64,000 nucleotides of DNA, taken from assembly GCF_021391675.1 (NCBI RefSeq), contig NZ_CP090095.1:2609501-2673500 (forward strand). The letters are read 5' to 3'. Source of the DNA: Neorhizobium galegae. GTDB lineage: Bacteria > Pseudomonadota > Alphaproteobacteria > Rhizobiales > Rhizobiaceae. This document shows, one piece after another, positions 17,028 through 27,116 of the stretch (within the stretch, counting starts at the first letter, position 1; each line of letters begins with the position of its first letter). The position numbers and the translations under genes were made by a program. The notes beneath the pieces are model-generated. The model did not search any database and was not told the origin of the DNA. It worked only from the letters and a program-made list of their open reading frames with translations.

Positions 17028-18926
17028 ATGGCCGAGGAACTGGAAACCGAACGCTCCGACGTTCGTGACGACGGAAGGCGCCCGCCCCGCGCGGTGGTCG
17101 GCTCTCACCGCATCGAAGAGGAAATCTTCGGCAAGGTCTTCGACGGCGATATCGTCAGGCGCATCTGGAGTTTCGTGCGGCCCTACCGCACCAAGATCTA
17201 TTGGGCCGTGCTTGCGGTACTCTGTTTCACCGCGATGCAGCTCCTCATCCCGCTGATCATCCGTTACGCGATCGATCACGGCATGCAGGCGGGCAGCGAC
17301 AGCCAGTCGGTGCTGATCTGGTCAATGGTCGCCTTCCTCGTGGCGATCATCATCAATTTCGGTGCCAGTTATGCGCAGGAGACGCTGGTCGGCGGTGTTG
17401 CCGAAGACGTGCTCTTCGATATCCGCAAGGCGATGTTCAGCCACCTGCAGCGCGTCTCGCTGTCCTGGATGGACAAGACGGAAGTCGGCCGCCTGATGTC
17501 GCGCCTGCAGGGCGACGTCAATTCCATGCAGGAATTCCTCGAAACCTCCGTCCTTTCGGTCGGCGACATCACGCTGCTGTTCGGCATCGTTTTCGTCATG
17601 CTGACGCTCGATTTCAAGCTCGGCCTCCTGACCCTCTGCGCGCTTCCTGTCCTCTTCGTCGTGCGCCTCTTCTGGCTGCCACGGGCGCGAAAATCCTTCA
17701 TGGCCGCGCATGAAACCAACTCGATCGCCAATGGTGCGCTTGCCGAAGCCATCCACGGTGTGCGCGCCGTCCAGAGCATGGACCGCCAGAGCGTCAACTT
17801 CATGCTCTATGACGACAAGGCGCGCGCCAACCTCAACACCCATCTGAACGCGGCCAAATACGCCCAGGTGATGGTGCCGATCGTCGATTCGCTGACCGGC
17901 CTGGCGATGGCGCTGGTCGTCGTGGTCGGCGGCGCCCGCGTGCTCAACCAGGCGCTCGACGTCGGCGTCATGGTCGCCTTCCTGTTCTACATCCAGCGCT
18001 TCTTCGACCCGATCCGGTCGTTGACGCTGCAATATTCGGTCATGCAACGCGCCATGGCGTCCGGCCAGCGCCTGACCGAAGTGCTGGACGTGCCGGTGGA
18101 CATCAAGGATGCGCCGAACGCCAAGGTCCTGACATCGGACATGGACGGCTCGGTCGAGTTCAAGGACGTGGTCTTCGGCTACAATCCCAAGCACCCTGTC
18201 CTGAAACATGTGAGCTTCAAGGTGAACCCGGGCGAAACGGTCGCGCTGGTCGGCCCCACGGGCTCGGGCAAGTCGAGCTGCATGTCGCTGATCCACCGTT
18301 TCTACGACGTGCAGCAGGGCCAGGTTCTGGTCGGCGGTCACGACGTGCGGGACCTGACGCAGGAATCGCTCGGCCGGCAGATCGCCATGGTGCTGCAGGA
18401 GCCGTTCCTGTTCACCGGAACGGTGTTCGAGAACATCCGATACCACAAGACGGATGCGACCCGGGAACAGGTGATCGAGGCGGCCAAGGCGGTCGGCGCC
18501 CACGACTTCATCATGCGCATGCCGGATGGTTACGAAAGCATCCTTGGCCAGCGCGGCGGCAATCTCTCGCTCGGCCAGCGCCAGCTCCTGAGCTTTGCCC
18601 GTGCCCTGGTGGCGGACGCGAAAATCCTGGTTCTCGACGAAGCGACCGCCAATATCGACAGCTATACGGAAATGCTGATCCAGAAGGCGCTGGTGAAGCT
18701 GCTCGAAGGCCGCACGGGGCTCGTCATCGCCCATCGCCTTGCTACCATCCGCGAAGCCGACCGCATCATCGTGCTGCAGAACGGCGAGCTGATCGAGAGC
18801 GGTAACCACCGCGAGCTGATGAAGAACAAGAAGCTTTATTCGAAGCTCTACAATCTCAACTACTCGTCCTTCGACGATATCCCTGAGGATGTCATCGAAG
18901 AGGCCGTGACCGAGCAGGCGACCTGA
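17028..18926 (+). CDS. heterodimeric ABC exporter, subunit with active Walker B
   Basis: A 632-residue half-transporter that begins with a charged, soluble N-terminal extension of about 45 residues before the first membrane helix. Walker A is GPTGSGKSS (about 409-417), the signature is LSLGQRQ (second Gly replaced by Leu, about 513-519) and Walker B is ILVLDEAT with the catalytic Glu. This is complementary to the upstream subunit: its altered signature faces the degenerate Walker B. GGGAGG precedes the ATG at 17028; a longer upstream open frame overlaps the first subunit and is rejected. Confidence 0.9.
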   Translation: MAEELETERSDVRDDGRRPPRAVVGSHRIEEEIFGKVFDGDIVRRIWSFVRPYRTKIYWAVLAVLCFTAMQLLIPLIIRYAIDHGMQAGSDSQSVLIWSMVAFLVAIIINFGASYAQETLVGGVAEDVLFDIRKAMFSHLQRVSLSWMDKTEVGRLMSRLQGDVNSMQEFLETSVLSVGDITLLFGIVFVMLTLDFKLGLLTLCALPVLFVVRLFWLPRARKSFMAAHETNSIANGALAEAIHGVRAVQSMDRQSVNFMLYDDKARANLNTHLNAAKYAQVMVPIVDSLTGLAMALVVVVGGARVLNQALDVGVMVAFLFYIQRFFDPIRSLTLQYSVMQRAMASGQRLTEVLDVPVDIKDAPNAKVLTSDMDGSVEFKDVVFGYNPKHPVLKHVSFKVNPGETVALVGPTGSGKSSCMSLIHRFYDVQQGQVLVGGHDVRDLTQESLGRQIAMVLQEPFLFTGTVFENIRYHKTDATREQVIEAAKAVGAHDFIMRMPDGYESILGQRGGNLSLGQRQLLSFARALVADAKILVLDEATANIDSYTEMLIQKALVKLLEGRTGLVIAHRLATIREADRIIVLQNGELIESGNHRELMKNKKLYSKLYNLNYSSFDDIPEDVIEEAVTEQAT

Positions 18927-18986
18927 AGCCGGTCTGGACCGCTCCACCCATCCCCCCGGAGTCGTCGCGGTTTACAGGGCCAACGC

Positions 18987-19020
18987 AAAAAAGCCCGGAG
19001 GCGTCTGACGCATCCGGGCT
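18987..19020 (-). terminator. rho-independent terminator of the chvE-ggu operon, possibly bidirectional
   Basis: Arms AGCCCGGA (18992-18999) and TCCGGGCT (19013-19020), extended by GCG/CGC across one mismatch, form a strong stem. Read on the minus strand it is followed by six T residues, as expected after gguB. On the plus strand only a short TTTC follows, so it could also weakly end the exporter transcript. Confidence 0.85.
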
Positions 19021-19059
19021 TTCGAGTTTCATCTGGCAACCTTGAAGGAGGCGCGGGCC

Positions 19060-20250
19060 TCAGCGGCGCTGGTTGTAGACGTCGACGCAGACGGCGCCGA
19101 GCAGAACCAGGCCCTTGATCACCTGCTGGTAGTCGATGCCGATACCGAGGATCGACATGCCGTTGTTCATCACGCCCATCAGGAAGGCGCCGATGACCGC
19201 GCCCGTCACCTTGCCGACGCCGCCATAAGCGGATGCGCCGCCGATGAAGCAGGCCGCAATGACGTCCAGTTCGAAGCCGGTACCGGCCTTCGGCGTAGCG
19301 CTGTTCAGCCGTGCGGCGACGACGAGCCCGCCGAGAGCCGCAAGCACGCCCATGTTCACGAAGGTGAGGAACACCAGCCGCGTCGTCTTGATGCCGGAAA
19401 GCTCGGCTGCGCGGGCGTTGCCGCCGACCGCATAGATCTGCCTGCCGATCACCGTGCGGGTGGTGAGGAAGCTATAGGCGGCGATCAGCACCGCCATGAT
19501 GATCAGCACGTTCGGCATGCCGCGATGCGACGAGATCAGGAAGGCGATGTAACCGACGCCGGCGAGGATCAGCAGGTTCTTGGCCACAAAGAAGCCGAAC
19601 GGCTCCGTCTCGACGCCATGCGAGACGCGCCGCTTGCGGCTTGAGAAATTCTGCACGATGAGGATCACCGCAAGCACCAGCCCGAGCAGGAACGAGGTGA
19701 TGTAGAGGCCGCCGGTCGACGAGATCAGCTCGACGACATAACCGGACGAGAGCTTCTGGAAAATCGGCGGGAAAGGCCCTATCGCCTGGCTGCCGAGGAT
19801 GGCGATCATCAGTCCGCGGAAGACCAGCATGCCCGCCAGCGTCACGATGAAGGACGGTATCTTGAAATAGGCGACGAAATAGCCCTGGATCGCCCCGATC
19901 AAGCCGCCGACAGCAAGGCTGATGACGATGACGACGGCGAAATTGATACCCCACTGAACCATCAGCAACCCGGCAAAACCGCCGATGAAGCCCGCGACCG
20001 AACCGACCGACAGGTCGATATGACCGGTGACGATCACCATCAGCATGCCGAGCGCCATGATGACGATATAGGAGTTCTGCAACACGATGTTGGTGACGTT
20101 GAGCGGCTTCAGGAGCACGCCGTCGGTGGCGATCTGGAAGAAGATGACGATCACGACCAGCGAAATCAGCATGCCGAAATCGCGCAGATTGTCCTTCAGA
20201 AAACCGCCCACGCTCTGAGGCGCCGATATCGTTTCCTGCGGAGTACTCAT
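19060..20250 (-). CDS. gguB: sugar ABC transporter permease GguB
   Basis: A 396-residue inner-membrane permease of the RbsC/XylH family, with many hydrophobic helices and the ITGHIDLSVGS segment (VTGHIDLSVGSVAGF) diagnostic of this family plus GVGKVTGAVIGAFLMGVMNNGMS near the end in family-typical form. Start at 20250, where ATG overlaps the gguA stop as TAATG. With GguA and ChvE it forms the multiple-sugar importer known from Agrobacterium, which takes up glucose, galactose, arabinose, xylose and related sugars. It is the last gene of the minus-strand operon and is followed by a terminator. Confidence 0.93.
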   Translation of the reverse strand: MSTPQETISAPQSVGGFLKDNLRDFGMLISLVVIVIFFQIATDGVLLKPLNVTNIVLQNSYIVIMALGMLMVIVTGHIDLSVGSVAGFIGGFAGLLMVQWGINFAVVIVISLAVGGLIGAIQGYFVAYFKIPSFIVTLAGMLVFRGLMIAILGSQAIGPFPPIFQKLSSGYVVELISSTGGLYITSFLLGLVLAVILIVQNFSSRKRRVSHGVETEPFGFFVAKNLLILAGVGYIAFLISSHRGMPNVLIIMAVLIAAYSFLTTRTVIGRQIYAVGGNARAAELSGIKTTRLVFLTFVNMGVLAALGGLVVAARLNSATPKAGTGFELDVIAACFIGGASAYGGVGKVTGAVIGAFLMGVMNNGMSILGIGIDYQQVIKGLVLLGAVCVDVYNQRR

Positions 20251-21809
20251 TATTCTCTCCCTTTGCGCCGCATGATGGCGCGCATGATATTTTCCTGCGT
20301 GGCTTCCTCGCCGGCCACTTCGCCGACAAACGCACCTTCGTGCATCACCACGATACGGTCGCAAATGCCGATCAGCTCGGGCATTTCCGACGAGATGACG
20401 ATCACCGCCTTACCCGCATCGGCGAGTTCGTTGATGATCGTATAGATTTCATATTTTGCACCGACATCGATGCCGCGCGTCGGCTCATCGAGAATGAGCA
20501 CGTCAGGATCGGTGAACAGCCATTTCGACAATACCACTTTCTGCTGGTTGCCGCCGGACAGCTTGCCGGTTTCCTGATAGACGTTGTGGCTGCGGATGCG
20601 CATGCGTCCGCGAAATTCCTGCGCGATCTTCATCTCGGCGATGTCGTCGATCACGCCGCGCGAGGAAACGCCGCCGAGATGGGCGAGCGAGACGTTCTTG
20701 CGGATGTCTTCCTGCAGGATGAGGCCGAGCTGCTTGCGGTCTTCCGTCACATAGGCAAGGCCGGCCTTGATCGCCTTGTGGACGTCGGAAAGGTCGAGTT
20801 CCTTGCCATGCAGCTTGGCGGTGCCGGTGACGTGGCGCCCCCAGGACCGGCCGAACAGGCTCATGGCGAATTCGGTGCGCCCGGCACCCATCAGGCCGGA
20901 AATGCCCACGACCTCGCCGGCCCGCACCTTCAGCGAGACGTTCTTCACCACCTGCCGGTCCGAGTGCATCGGATGATATGCGGACCAGTTCTCGACTTCG
21001 AAGACGACGTCGCCGATCTTTGGATCACGCTTCGGATAGCGGCTCTCCAGGTCACGGTCGACCATGCGTCGTACGATCTCGTCTTCGTCGACGGGACCGG
21101 CATGGCAGTCCAGCGTGCCGACGGTGCGGCCGTCGCGCAGCACCGTGATGCGGTCGGCGACCTCGGAAATCTCGTTGAGCTTGTGCGAGATCATGATCGA
21201 GGTAATGCCGTTGCGGCGGAATTCCTTGAGCAGTTCCAAAAGCGCAGCACTGTCAGTCTCGTTGAGCGACGCGGTCGGCTCGTCGAGGATCAGCAACCGC
21301 ACGTCCTTGGACAGCGCTTTGGCGATTTCGACCAGCTGCTGCTTGCCGACGCCGATATTGGTGATCAGCGTGTCCGGCTGTTCTGTAAGCCCCACCTTTG
21401 CAAGCAATGCCTGGGTGCGCTTGTGCCGTTCGCTTCGGTCGATCACCCCGCGGCTCGCCGGGGGATTGGTCAGGAAGATGTTTTCCGCGATCGACATCAA
21501 CGGAATGAGTGCCAGTTCCTGGTGGATGATGATGATGCCGAGCTTTTCGGAATCGTTGATGTCGCGGAAATGCCGCTCCTCACCCCCGAAAAAGATGGAG
21601 CCCTCGTAGGAACCGTGCGGATAAACGCCGGAAAGCACTTTCATGAGGGTCGATTTGCCAGCGCCGTTTTCGCCGACGAGGGCATGAATCTCCCCCTCCT
21701 GAACGGCGAAGCTGACATCGGAAAGCGCCTTTACGGCGCCAAAGCTTTTCGAAATCGCCCGCATCTCGAGGATGGGTGGCTTTTCGGCAAGCGGAACGGG
21801 ATCGAGCAT
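20250..21809 (-). CDS. gguA: sugar ABC transporter ATP-binding protein GguA
   Basis: A 519-residue ATPase with two fused nucleotide-binding domains, as usual for monosaccharide importers. Domain 1 has Walker [10 protein letters not shown] and Walker [12 protein letters not shown]; domain 2 has the typical degenerate Walker A region GLMGAGRTE, signature [15 protein letters not shown] and [16 protein letters not shown] start it at 21809 with GGAG five nt upstream; an in-frame start 13 codons earlier lies within a hairpin and lacks family similarity. It is separated from chvE by a terminator-like hairpin, so it is probably expressed at a lower level than the binding protein. Confidence 0.93.
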   Translation of the reverse strand: MLDPVPLAEKPPILEMRAISKSFGAVKALSDVSFAVQEGEIHALVGENGAGKSTLMKVLSGVYPHGSYEGSIFFGGEERHFRDINDSEKLGIIIIHQELALIPLMSIAENIFLTNPPASRGVIDRSERHKRTQALLAKVGLTEQPDTLITNIGVGKQQLVEIAKALSKDVRLLILDEPTASLNETDSAALLELLKEFRRNGITSIMISHKLNEISEVADRITVLRDGRTVGTLDCHAGPVDEDEIVRRMVDRDLESRYPKRDPKIGDVVFEVENWSAYHPMHSDRQVVKNVSLKVRAGEVVGISGLMGAGRTEFAMSLFGRSWGRHVTGTAKLHGKELDLSDVHKAIKAGLAYVTEDRKQLGLILQEDIRKNVSLAHLGGVSSRGVIDDIAEMKIAQEFRGRMRIRSHNVYQETGKLSGGNQQKVVLSKWLFTDPDVLILDEPTRGIDVGAKYEIYTIINELADAGKAVIVISSEMPELIGICDRIVVMHEGAFVGEVAGEEATQENIMRAIMRRKGRE

Positions 21810-21819
21810 GATCACTCCG

Positions 21820-21856
21820 AAAAAAGGGTCCGCGCGGCAGAATACCACCGCGCGGA
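21820..21856 (-). terminator. attenuator-like hairpin between chvE and gguA
   Basis: On the minus strand the RNA can pair nine bases (plus-strand arms 21829-21837 and 21848-21856, TCCGCGCGG/CCGCGCGGA) with a ten-nt loop, followed by CCC and six U residues. This looks like a partial terminator that would protect the chvE message and reduce read-through into gguAB. Confidence 0.75.
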
Positions 21857-21865
21857 TTAAAAGGC

Positions 21866-22930
21866 TTACTTAAGCTGCGATTCTTTGTAGTAACCGCCAT
21901 CCACCAGAACCTGCTTCCAGTTGGTCTTGTCAACCACGACCGGCTTCAGGAGGTATGACGGAACGACCTTCTTGCCGTTGTCATAGGTCTTGGTGTCGGT
22001 GACGGTCGGCTCCTTACCGCTCATCGCAGCATCGACCATGTCGACGGTGACCTTGGCAAGATCGCGCGTGTCCTTGAAGATCGTCGAATACTGCTCGCCG
22101 GCAATGATCGACTTGACGGACGGAACTTCAGCATCCTGGCCGGTAACGACCGGCATCGCCTGACCGCCCGAACCGTAACCGACGCCCTTCAGCGACGACA
22201 GAATACCGATCGAGATGCCGTCATAGGGAGACAGAACGCCGTCCAGCTTCTTGCCGGAATAGGTCGACGAGAGGATTGCGTCCATGCGGGACTGGGCGGT
22301 TGCCGGGTCCCAGCGCAGCGTCGCGACCTTGTCCATGCCGACCTGGCCGCTGCCAACCTTCAGCACGCCCTTGTCGATCAACGGCTGAAGCACGCTCATC
22401 GCGCCGTTGTAGAAGAAGAAGGCGTTGTTGTCGTCCGGCGAGCCGCCGAAGAGTTCGATGTTGAACGGACCCTTTTCGGTGTCGGCCTTGAGGCCCTTCA
22501 CCAGCGAAGTGGCCTGCTGAACGCCGACCTGGAAATTGTCGAAGGTGGCGTAGTAGCTGACGTTCGGGGTATCGCGGATCAGACGGTCATAGGCGATGAC
22601 CTTGATCTTCTGGTCGGCGGCCTGCTGCAGCACGTCGGAAAGCGTCGTGCCGTCGATCGAGGCGATGACGAGAACCTTGGCGCCCTTGGTGATCATGTTT
22701 TCGATCTGCGCGAGCTGGTTCGGGATATCGTCTTCAGCGTACTGAAGGTCGGTCTTGTAACCGCGCTCTTTCAGAACCTTGACCATGTTGTCGCCGTCCG
22801 CGATCCAGCGGGCGGAAGACTTGGTCGGCATGGCGACGCCGACGAGGCCCTTTTCCTGTGCGCTGACCGGAGCCGCAACGACCAGACCGGCCAACATGGC
22901 CGCGGTCGCGAGATATTTGAACATTCGCAT
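21866..22930 (-). CDS. chvE: multiple-sugar-binding periplasmic protein ChvE
   Basis: A 354-residue periplasmic binding protein with a standard Sec signal ([20 protein letters not shown], cleavage after VSAQ likely). The mature sequence is recognisable as Chv[32 protein letters not shown], and [19 protein letters not shown]. In Agrobacterium ChvE binds glucose, galactose, arabinose and xylose for uptake through GguAB and also reports sugars to VirA for chemotaxis and virulence. A strong AAAGGAGGAG precedes the ATG. Here it lies in one operon behind sugar-oxidising enzymes, pointing to a catabolic role. No GbpR-type LysR regulator is adjacent, unlike the Agrobacterium arrangement. Confidence 0.95.
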   Translation of the reverse strand: MRMFKYLATAAMLAGLVVAAPVSAQEKGLVGVAMPTKSSARWIADGDNMVKVLKERGYKTDLQYAEDDIPNQLAQIENMITKGAKVLVIASIDGTTLSDVLQQAADQKIKVIAYDRLIRDTPNVSYYATFDNFQVGVQQATSLVKGLKADTEKGPFNIELFGGSPDDNNAFFFYNGAMSVLQPLIDKGVLKVGSGQVGMDKVATLRWDPATAQSRMDAILSSTYSGKKLDGVLSPYDGISIGILSSLKGVGYGSGGQAMPVVTGQDAEVPSVKSIIAGEQYSTIFKDTRDLAKVTVDMVDAAMSGKEPTVTDTKTYDNGKKVVPSYLLKPVVVDKTNWKQVLVDGGYYKESQLK

Positions 22931-23014
22931 GGATTACTCCTCCTTTGGAGCGGCTCCCTTCGAGCCGCCAATCTTGTCTAAGGGCGGCCTCCGCCACCCT
23001 GGGAACCGAAATGG

Positions 23015-24862
23015 TCAGTGATTGTCGCGCGGAATGCCGTTGGTCTGGGCAATCCGCTGGTATTTGACGGCCGGCTCCAGCACTGCGCCGGTTTCGAGCT
23101 GGCCGACATAGTTGCGCTGGATTTCCTGCCAGGGCGTCTGATGCTTCGGGTACTGGTAGCCCCCCGCCGCTTCGAGTGCCTTGCGACGCTCCGCCATCTC
23201 CTCGTCGGAGATCAGGATGTCCGCTGTGCCGCGGCCGACATCGATGCGCACGCGGTCGCCGGTCCGCAGGATGGCGAGACCGCCGCCAGCGGCTGCTTCC
23301 GGCGAGGCATTGAGGATCGAGGGGCTGCCCGAGGTTCCCGACTGGCGACCGTCGCCGATGCAGGCGAGCGACGAGATGCCCTGTTTCAGGAGATAATCCG
23401 GCGCCCGCATGTTGACGACTTCGGCAGCGCCCGGATACCCGATCGGGCCGGCGCCGCGCATGAACAGGACCGTATGCGCGTCGATTTCGAGCGACGGGTC
23501 GTCGATCCGGTGATGATAGTCTTCCGGCCCGTCGAACACGACCGCCCTGCCTTCGAAGGCTTCCGGATCGTTCGGGTTGGAGAGATAACGCTGACGGAAT
23601 TCCGGCGAGATGACGCTGGTCTTCATGATCGCCGAAGAGAACAGGTTGCCGCGCAGCACCCGGAAGCCCGCATGGGCCTTCAAAGGCTCGTCGTAGCGGC
23701 GGATGACCTTCTCGTCCTCGATGATGGCGCCACGGCAGTTCTCGCCGATCGTCTTGCCGTTGACCGTCATGGCGTCCTCATGGATGAGGCCCTGAGTCAT
23801 CAGCTGGTTGACGACGGCAGGAACACCGCCTGCATGATAATAGTCCTCGCCGAGATATTCGCCGGCCGGCTGCAGGTTGACGAGCAGCGGCACTTCCTCG
23901 CCATAGGTCTGCCAGTCGTCGACCGTGAGTTCGACGCCGATATGACGGGCAAGCGCGTTCAGATGGATCGGCGCATTTGTCGAGCCGCCGATCGCCGAAT
24001 TGACGCGGATGGCGTTGATGAAGGCTTCCTTGGTCAGGATCTCGGAAGGCTTCAGGTCTTCCTTGACCATCTCGACGATGCGAAGGCCGGTCAGATAGGA
24101 AACCTCCTGCCGGTCGCGATAGGGCGCCGGGATCGCCGCCGAACCCGGAAGCTGCATGCCGAGCGCTTCGGCAAGCGAATTCATCGTCGTCGCCGTGCCC
24201 ATCGTGTTGCAATAGCCGGTGGACGGTGCCGAGGAGGCAACGAGCTTGACGAAGCCCGCATAGTCGATCTCGCCCTTGGCCAGCAGCTCGCGGGCCTTCC
24301 AGACGATGGTGCCCGAGCCGGTGCGCTCGCCGCGGAACCAGCCGTTCAGCATCGGACCGACCGACAGCGCGATCGCCGGAATGTTGACGGTGGCCGCGGC
24401 CATCAGACAGGCCGGCGTGGTCTTGTCACAGCCGATCGTCAGCACGACGCCATCGAGCGGATAGCCGTAGAGCACTTCCACGAGGCCCAGATAGGCAAGG
24501 TTGCGGTCAAGGCCGGCGGTTGGACGCTTGCCCGTTTCCTGGATGGGGTGGACCGGGAATTCGATGGCGATGCCGCCTGCCTCGCGGATACCCTCGCGCA
24601 GACGATGCGCCAGTTCCAGATGATGCCGATTGCACGGCGAAAGATCGGAACCCGTCTGGGCGATGCCGATGATCGGCCGGTCGGACTGCAGTTCCGCCTG
24701 GCTGAGACCGAAATTCATGTAGCGCTCGAGATAGAGCGCCGTCATATCGACATTCGACGGGTTGTCGAACCACGCGCGAGAGCGGAGCTTGCGGACCTCC
24801 TGTCGGCGCTGGTCGGTTTCGGCGATCTCGTTCGAAGTTACGTTTTCCGAATTGGTCATCAT
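23015..24862 (-). CDS. IlvD/Edd-family sugar acid dehydratase (arabonate/galactonate/xylonate type)
   Basis: A 615-residue iron-sulfur dehydratase that removes water from an aldonic acid to give a 2-keto-3-deoxy sugar acid. Cluster cysteines are visible in [14 protein letters not shown] and [10 protein letters not shown], and the [20 protein letters not shown] block is typical of pentonate dehydratases rather than of IlvD. The start overlaps the preceding stop as TGATG. Placed between a galactose/arabinose dehydrogenase and chvE, it should act on L-arabonate, D-galactonate or a related acid; the exact acid cannot be read from the sequence. Confidence 0.88.
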   Translation of the reverse strand: MMTNSENVTSNEIAETDQRRQEVRKLRSRAWFDNPSNVDMTALYLERYMNFGLSQAELQSDRPIIGIAQTGSDLSPCNRHHLELAHRLREGIREAGGIAIEFPVHPIQETGKRPTAGLDRNLAYLGLVEVLYGYPLDGVVLTIGCDKTTPACLMAAATVNIPAIALSVGPMLNGWFRGERTGSGTIVWKARELLAKGEIDYAGFVKLVASSAPSTGYCNTMGTATTMNSLAEALGMQLPGSAAIPAPYRDRQEVSYLTGLRIVEMVKEDLKPSEILTKEAFINAIRVNSAIGGSTNAPIHLNALARHIGVELTVDDWQTYGEEVPLLVNLQPAGEYLGEDYYHAGGVPAVVNQLMTQGLIHEDAMTVNGKTIGENCRGAIIEDEKVIRRYDEPLKAHAGFRVLRGNLFSSAIMKTSVISPEFRQRYLSNPNDPEAFEGRAVVFDGPEDYHHRIDDPSLEIDAHTVLFMRGAGPIGYPGAAEVVNMRAPDYLLKQGISSLACIGDGRQSGTSGSPSILNASPEAAAGGGLAILRTGDRVRIDVGRGTADILISDEEMAERRKALEAAGGYQYPKHQTPWQEIQRNYVGQLETGAVLEPAVKYQRIAQTNGIPRDNH

Positions 24863-25788
24863 CAGTCCTCAAATACGTCTGTTTGAATGCGCCGGCCCAG
24901 CATAAAGGCATCGGCGACATGCACCAGCGGCGAGAAATCGGTATCGCTGCGGCTTTCTGCCACCAGCGCCACGAAATCACGATAGAGATTGCGGTATTCC
25001 CTGTCTTCCTCGACGATCGCGCTTTTGCCATCGACGAAAAGGCGGCTGCCGCCCTGGGTCAGAACGATCGGACCCTCGTCGGTCTCGACTCGGATATCCC
25101 AGGTCTGCGGCCCGGTCTGACGCCAGTCGAACTCGGCCAGGACTGGAACGCCGCTGTCGGTCTCGAAAGAGAGGTTTGCCGCAATCGGCGCCGCCCGGTT
25201 GGCCGGGAAGGTCAGTTCGGAACGGGTAAGGTGAAAGCTTTCCGGCAGGATGCGCGTGACGATCGACAGCGCGTTGATGCCGGGGTCGAAGACGCCGAGG
25301 CCACCCGGCTCCCAGATCCAGGCCTGACCGGGATGCCAGTGGCGGACATCTTCCTTCCACTCGACCGTTACGCTGCGGATGTTCCGCTTTGCGAGCAGCG
25401 CCCGCGCCGGCTCGACGGCAGCGGCAGCCCGCGAATGCCAGGTCGAGAACAGCGAAACGCCCTTCGCCTTGGCGAGCTTTTCCAGCGCATAGACCTCAGA
25501 AAGCGTCGCGCCCGGCGGTTTTTCGAGCATCACATGCTTGCCGGCATCGAGCGCGGCCTTTGCCTGCTCGAAGCGCCCCACGGGCGGCGTACAGAGAGAG
25601 ACCGCATCGAACTCGACGTCCGAGGCGAGCAGATCGCCGATCTCATGGAAACAGGCGATGTCGTCGAGCTTGGCGTGGCGGCTGGCGACGGCCACGAGTT
25701 CGATGCCGTCGGTTGCTTCGATCGCGCCGAGATGCTGATCCCTTGCGATCTTTCCAAGCCCGACGATGGCGACGCGAATGAGAGCCAT
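24862..25788 (-). CDS. Gfo/Idh/MocA-family D-galactose (L-arabinose) 1-dehydrogenase
   Basis: A 308-residue NAD(P)-dependent enzyme. It has an N-terminal Rossmann motif [11 protein letters not shown] and the EKPPG motif of the family with the catalytic Lys. The sequence and length resemble L-arabinose 1-dehydrogenase of Azospirillum and bacterial D-galactose 1-dehydrogenases, which oxidise the sugar to its lactone. No lactonase gene lies next to it. It sits 7 nt after the AraD1/GguC-like gene and overlaps the dehydratase, so the operon encodes the first steps of a non-phosphorylative pathway. Confidence 0.85.
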   Translation of the reverse strand: MALIRVAIVGLGKIARDQHLGAIEATDGIELVAVASRHAKLDDIACFHEIGDLLASDVEFDAVSLCTPPVGRFEQAKAALDAGKHVMLEKPPGATLSEVYALEKLAKAKGVSLFSTWHSRAAAAVEPARALLAKRNIRSVTVEWKEDVRHWHPGQAWIWEPGGLGVFDPGINALSIVTRILPESFHLTRSELTFPANRAAPIAANLSFETDSGVPVLAEFDWRQTGPQTWDIRVETDEGPIVLTQGGSRLFVDGKSAIVEEDREYRNLYRDFVALVAESRSDTDFSPLVHVADAFMLGRRIQTDVFED

Positions 25789-25795
25789 GGCCGCC

Positions 25796-26797
25796 TCAGA
25801 GCTTCTTGATCGTCACGGGCGCATCCGCCGCGACAGTCAGCCGGTTGACGAGCGGCAGCTTGAAGGGGGCCGCGGAAATCTCGAAAACGTCGCCCGGCTC
25901 CGTCTTGATCCCCTCGGAGAACGACAGCGTCGCAGTTCCGAAGAAATGTACATGCAGATCGCCCGGCTGGCGGAAGATATCGTATTTGAAATTATGATGT
26001 TCGAGGTTGGCGATCGTGTGCGACATGTTCGCCTCGCCCGAGAGAAACGGCTTTTCGAAGATCACCTCGTCACCGCGCCGCACGCGTGATGTGCCTTCCA
26101 CGTGGTCCGGCAGGTCGCCGACCAGAAGTTCCGCGCCGAGGGCCGCCTGGCGCAGCTTGGAATGGGCGAGCCAGAGATAGTTGCCCTTCTCGGTCACATG
26201 GTCGGAAAATTCGTTGGCGAGACAGAAGCCCAGCCGGAAGGGCGTGCCGTCCGGGCCGATCAGATAGATGCCCGCCAGTTCCGGCTCCTCGCCGCCATCG
26301 AGCGCGAAGGCCGGAGATACCAGATCGCTCCCGGTGGCGCGAAGCTGCGAGCCGTTGCCCTTGTAGAACCATTCCGGCTGCACGCCGGCCTCACCGGGTT
26401 TCGGCTTGCCGCCTTCGACGCCCATCAGGAACATGCGCATCGAATCGGTCGGCTTTTCCGTCGCCTGCGCCGCCTTGTGCATCTTGTCGCGACCATCGGC
26501 CGAGCCGAGATGCGTCAGACCGGTGCCGGCGACGATGAAATGCGCCGGGTCCGGATGGGTGATCGGCAGGCCAAGGCGCCCTTCGCCCGCGGCCTTTTCA
26601 AGATCGACGGCATCGCCGAGACCGGCGGCGTCGATCCGTTGAGCCAATGTCTGGCCGGCGGCAATCGCTTGGCAGGCGAGATCATAGGTGGACGAAACGC
26701 CGTTCACCGCACGGGCAGCACCTTCGCCATCCCACGCGACAACAATAGACGCACCAGCGCCATTCACGACCTGAAGAACCCGCAACATCGATTTCAT
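25796..26797 (-). CDS. AraD1/GguC-family protein (FAH-fold)
   Basis: A 333-residue protein of the fumarylacetoacetate-hydrolase superfamily known as GguC/AraD1. Visible family parts are THPDPAHFIVAGTGLTHLGSA-like text, the metal site region GEEPELAGIYLIG with the paired Glu residues, and GFCLANEFSDHV. Members are linked to 2-keto-3-deoxy-arabonate dehydration, and in Agrobacterium gguC accompanies chvE-gguAB. Here it is the first gene of the operon instead. The start could be 26800 (GTG), 26797 or 26788; I chose 26797. A dedicated semialdehyde dehydrogenase for the next step is missing from the window. Confidence 0.8.
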   Translation of the reverse strand: MKSMLRVLQVVNGAGASIVVAWDGEGAARAVNGVSSTYDLACQAIAAGQTLAQRIDAAGLGDAVDLEKAAGEGRLGLPITHPDPAHFIVAGTGLTHLGSADGRDKMHKAAQATEKPTDSMRMFLMGVEGGKPKPGEAGVQPEWFYKGNGSQLRATGSDLVSPAFALDGGEEPELAGIYLIGPDGTPFRLGFCLANEFSDHVTEKGNYLWLAHSKLRQAALGAELLVGDLPDHVEGTSRVRRGDEVIFEKPFLSGEANMSHTIANLEHHNFKYDIFRQPGDLHVHFFGTATLSFSEGIKTEPGDVFEISAAPFKLPLVNRLTVAADAPVTIKKL

Positions 26798-26875
26798 CAC
26801 CCAAATGCTTCCAATACCAACATGACGTCTCCTGCCGCCATGCCACTCCTCCCATCAGAACCATCCGGCCCGATG

Positions 26876-26917
26876 TAGTCATTAATACGACTATTGGATT
26901 GGCATCGGGCTTGTCAA
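26876..26917 (-). promoter_or_regulatory. promoter and GntR-like operator of the araD1-chvE-ggu operon
   Basis: On the minus strand TTGACA (plus 26912-26917) lies 17 nt from ATAGTC (26889-26894), a weak -10 box. Overlapping that -10 is the imperfect dyad TAGTCATTAATACGACTA at 26876-26893, with 5-bp arms TAGTC/GACTA, a plausible operator for an FCD-type GntR repressor. The whole gap 26798-27116 holds no gene; on its right side I find only the GGGAGG site of ytfQ and AT-rich DNA at 27040-27065 where its promoter should be. Confidence 0.55.
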
Positions 26918-27116
26918 GGAGGAGAAAAACCGCTTCCGGCAATCCCGATCTTTTTAAGAATGCTATTTATCCCAAGGATTCAATCGATTGTTGCCACCAA
27001 AAGCGGTGGGATACTGCCTTTCTCGCAATTTGTTCAAAAATAGCGCTTGAAAAAGTAATATTATATGCCAATCCTTGAGCCGTCAGTTCGCTTTATCATC
27101 TCTGGGAGGATTTAAG

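Noticed and set aside
23018..24886. 622-codon plus-strand open frame opposite the dehydratase
   Set aside because: Antisense shadow of an iron-sulfur dehydratase with its cluster cysteines.
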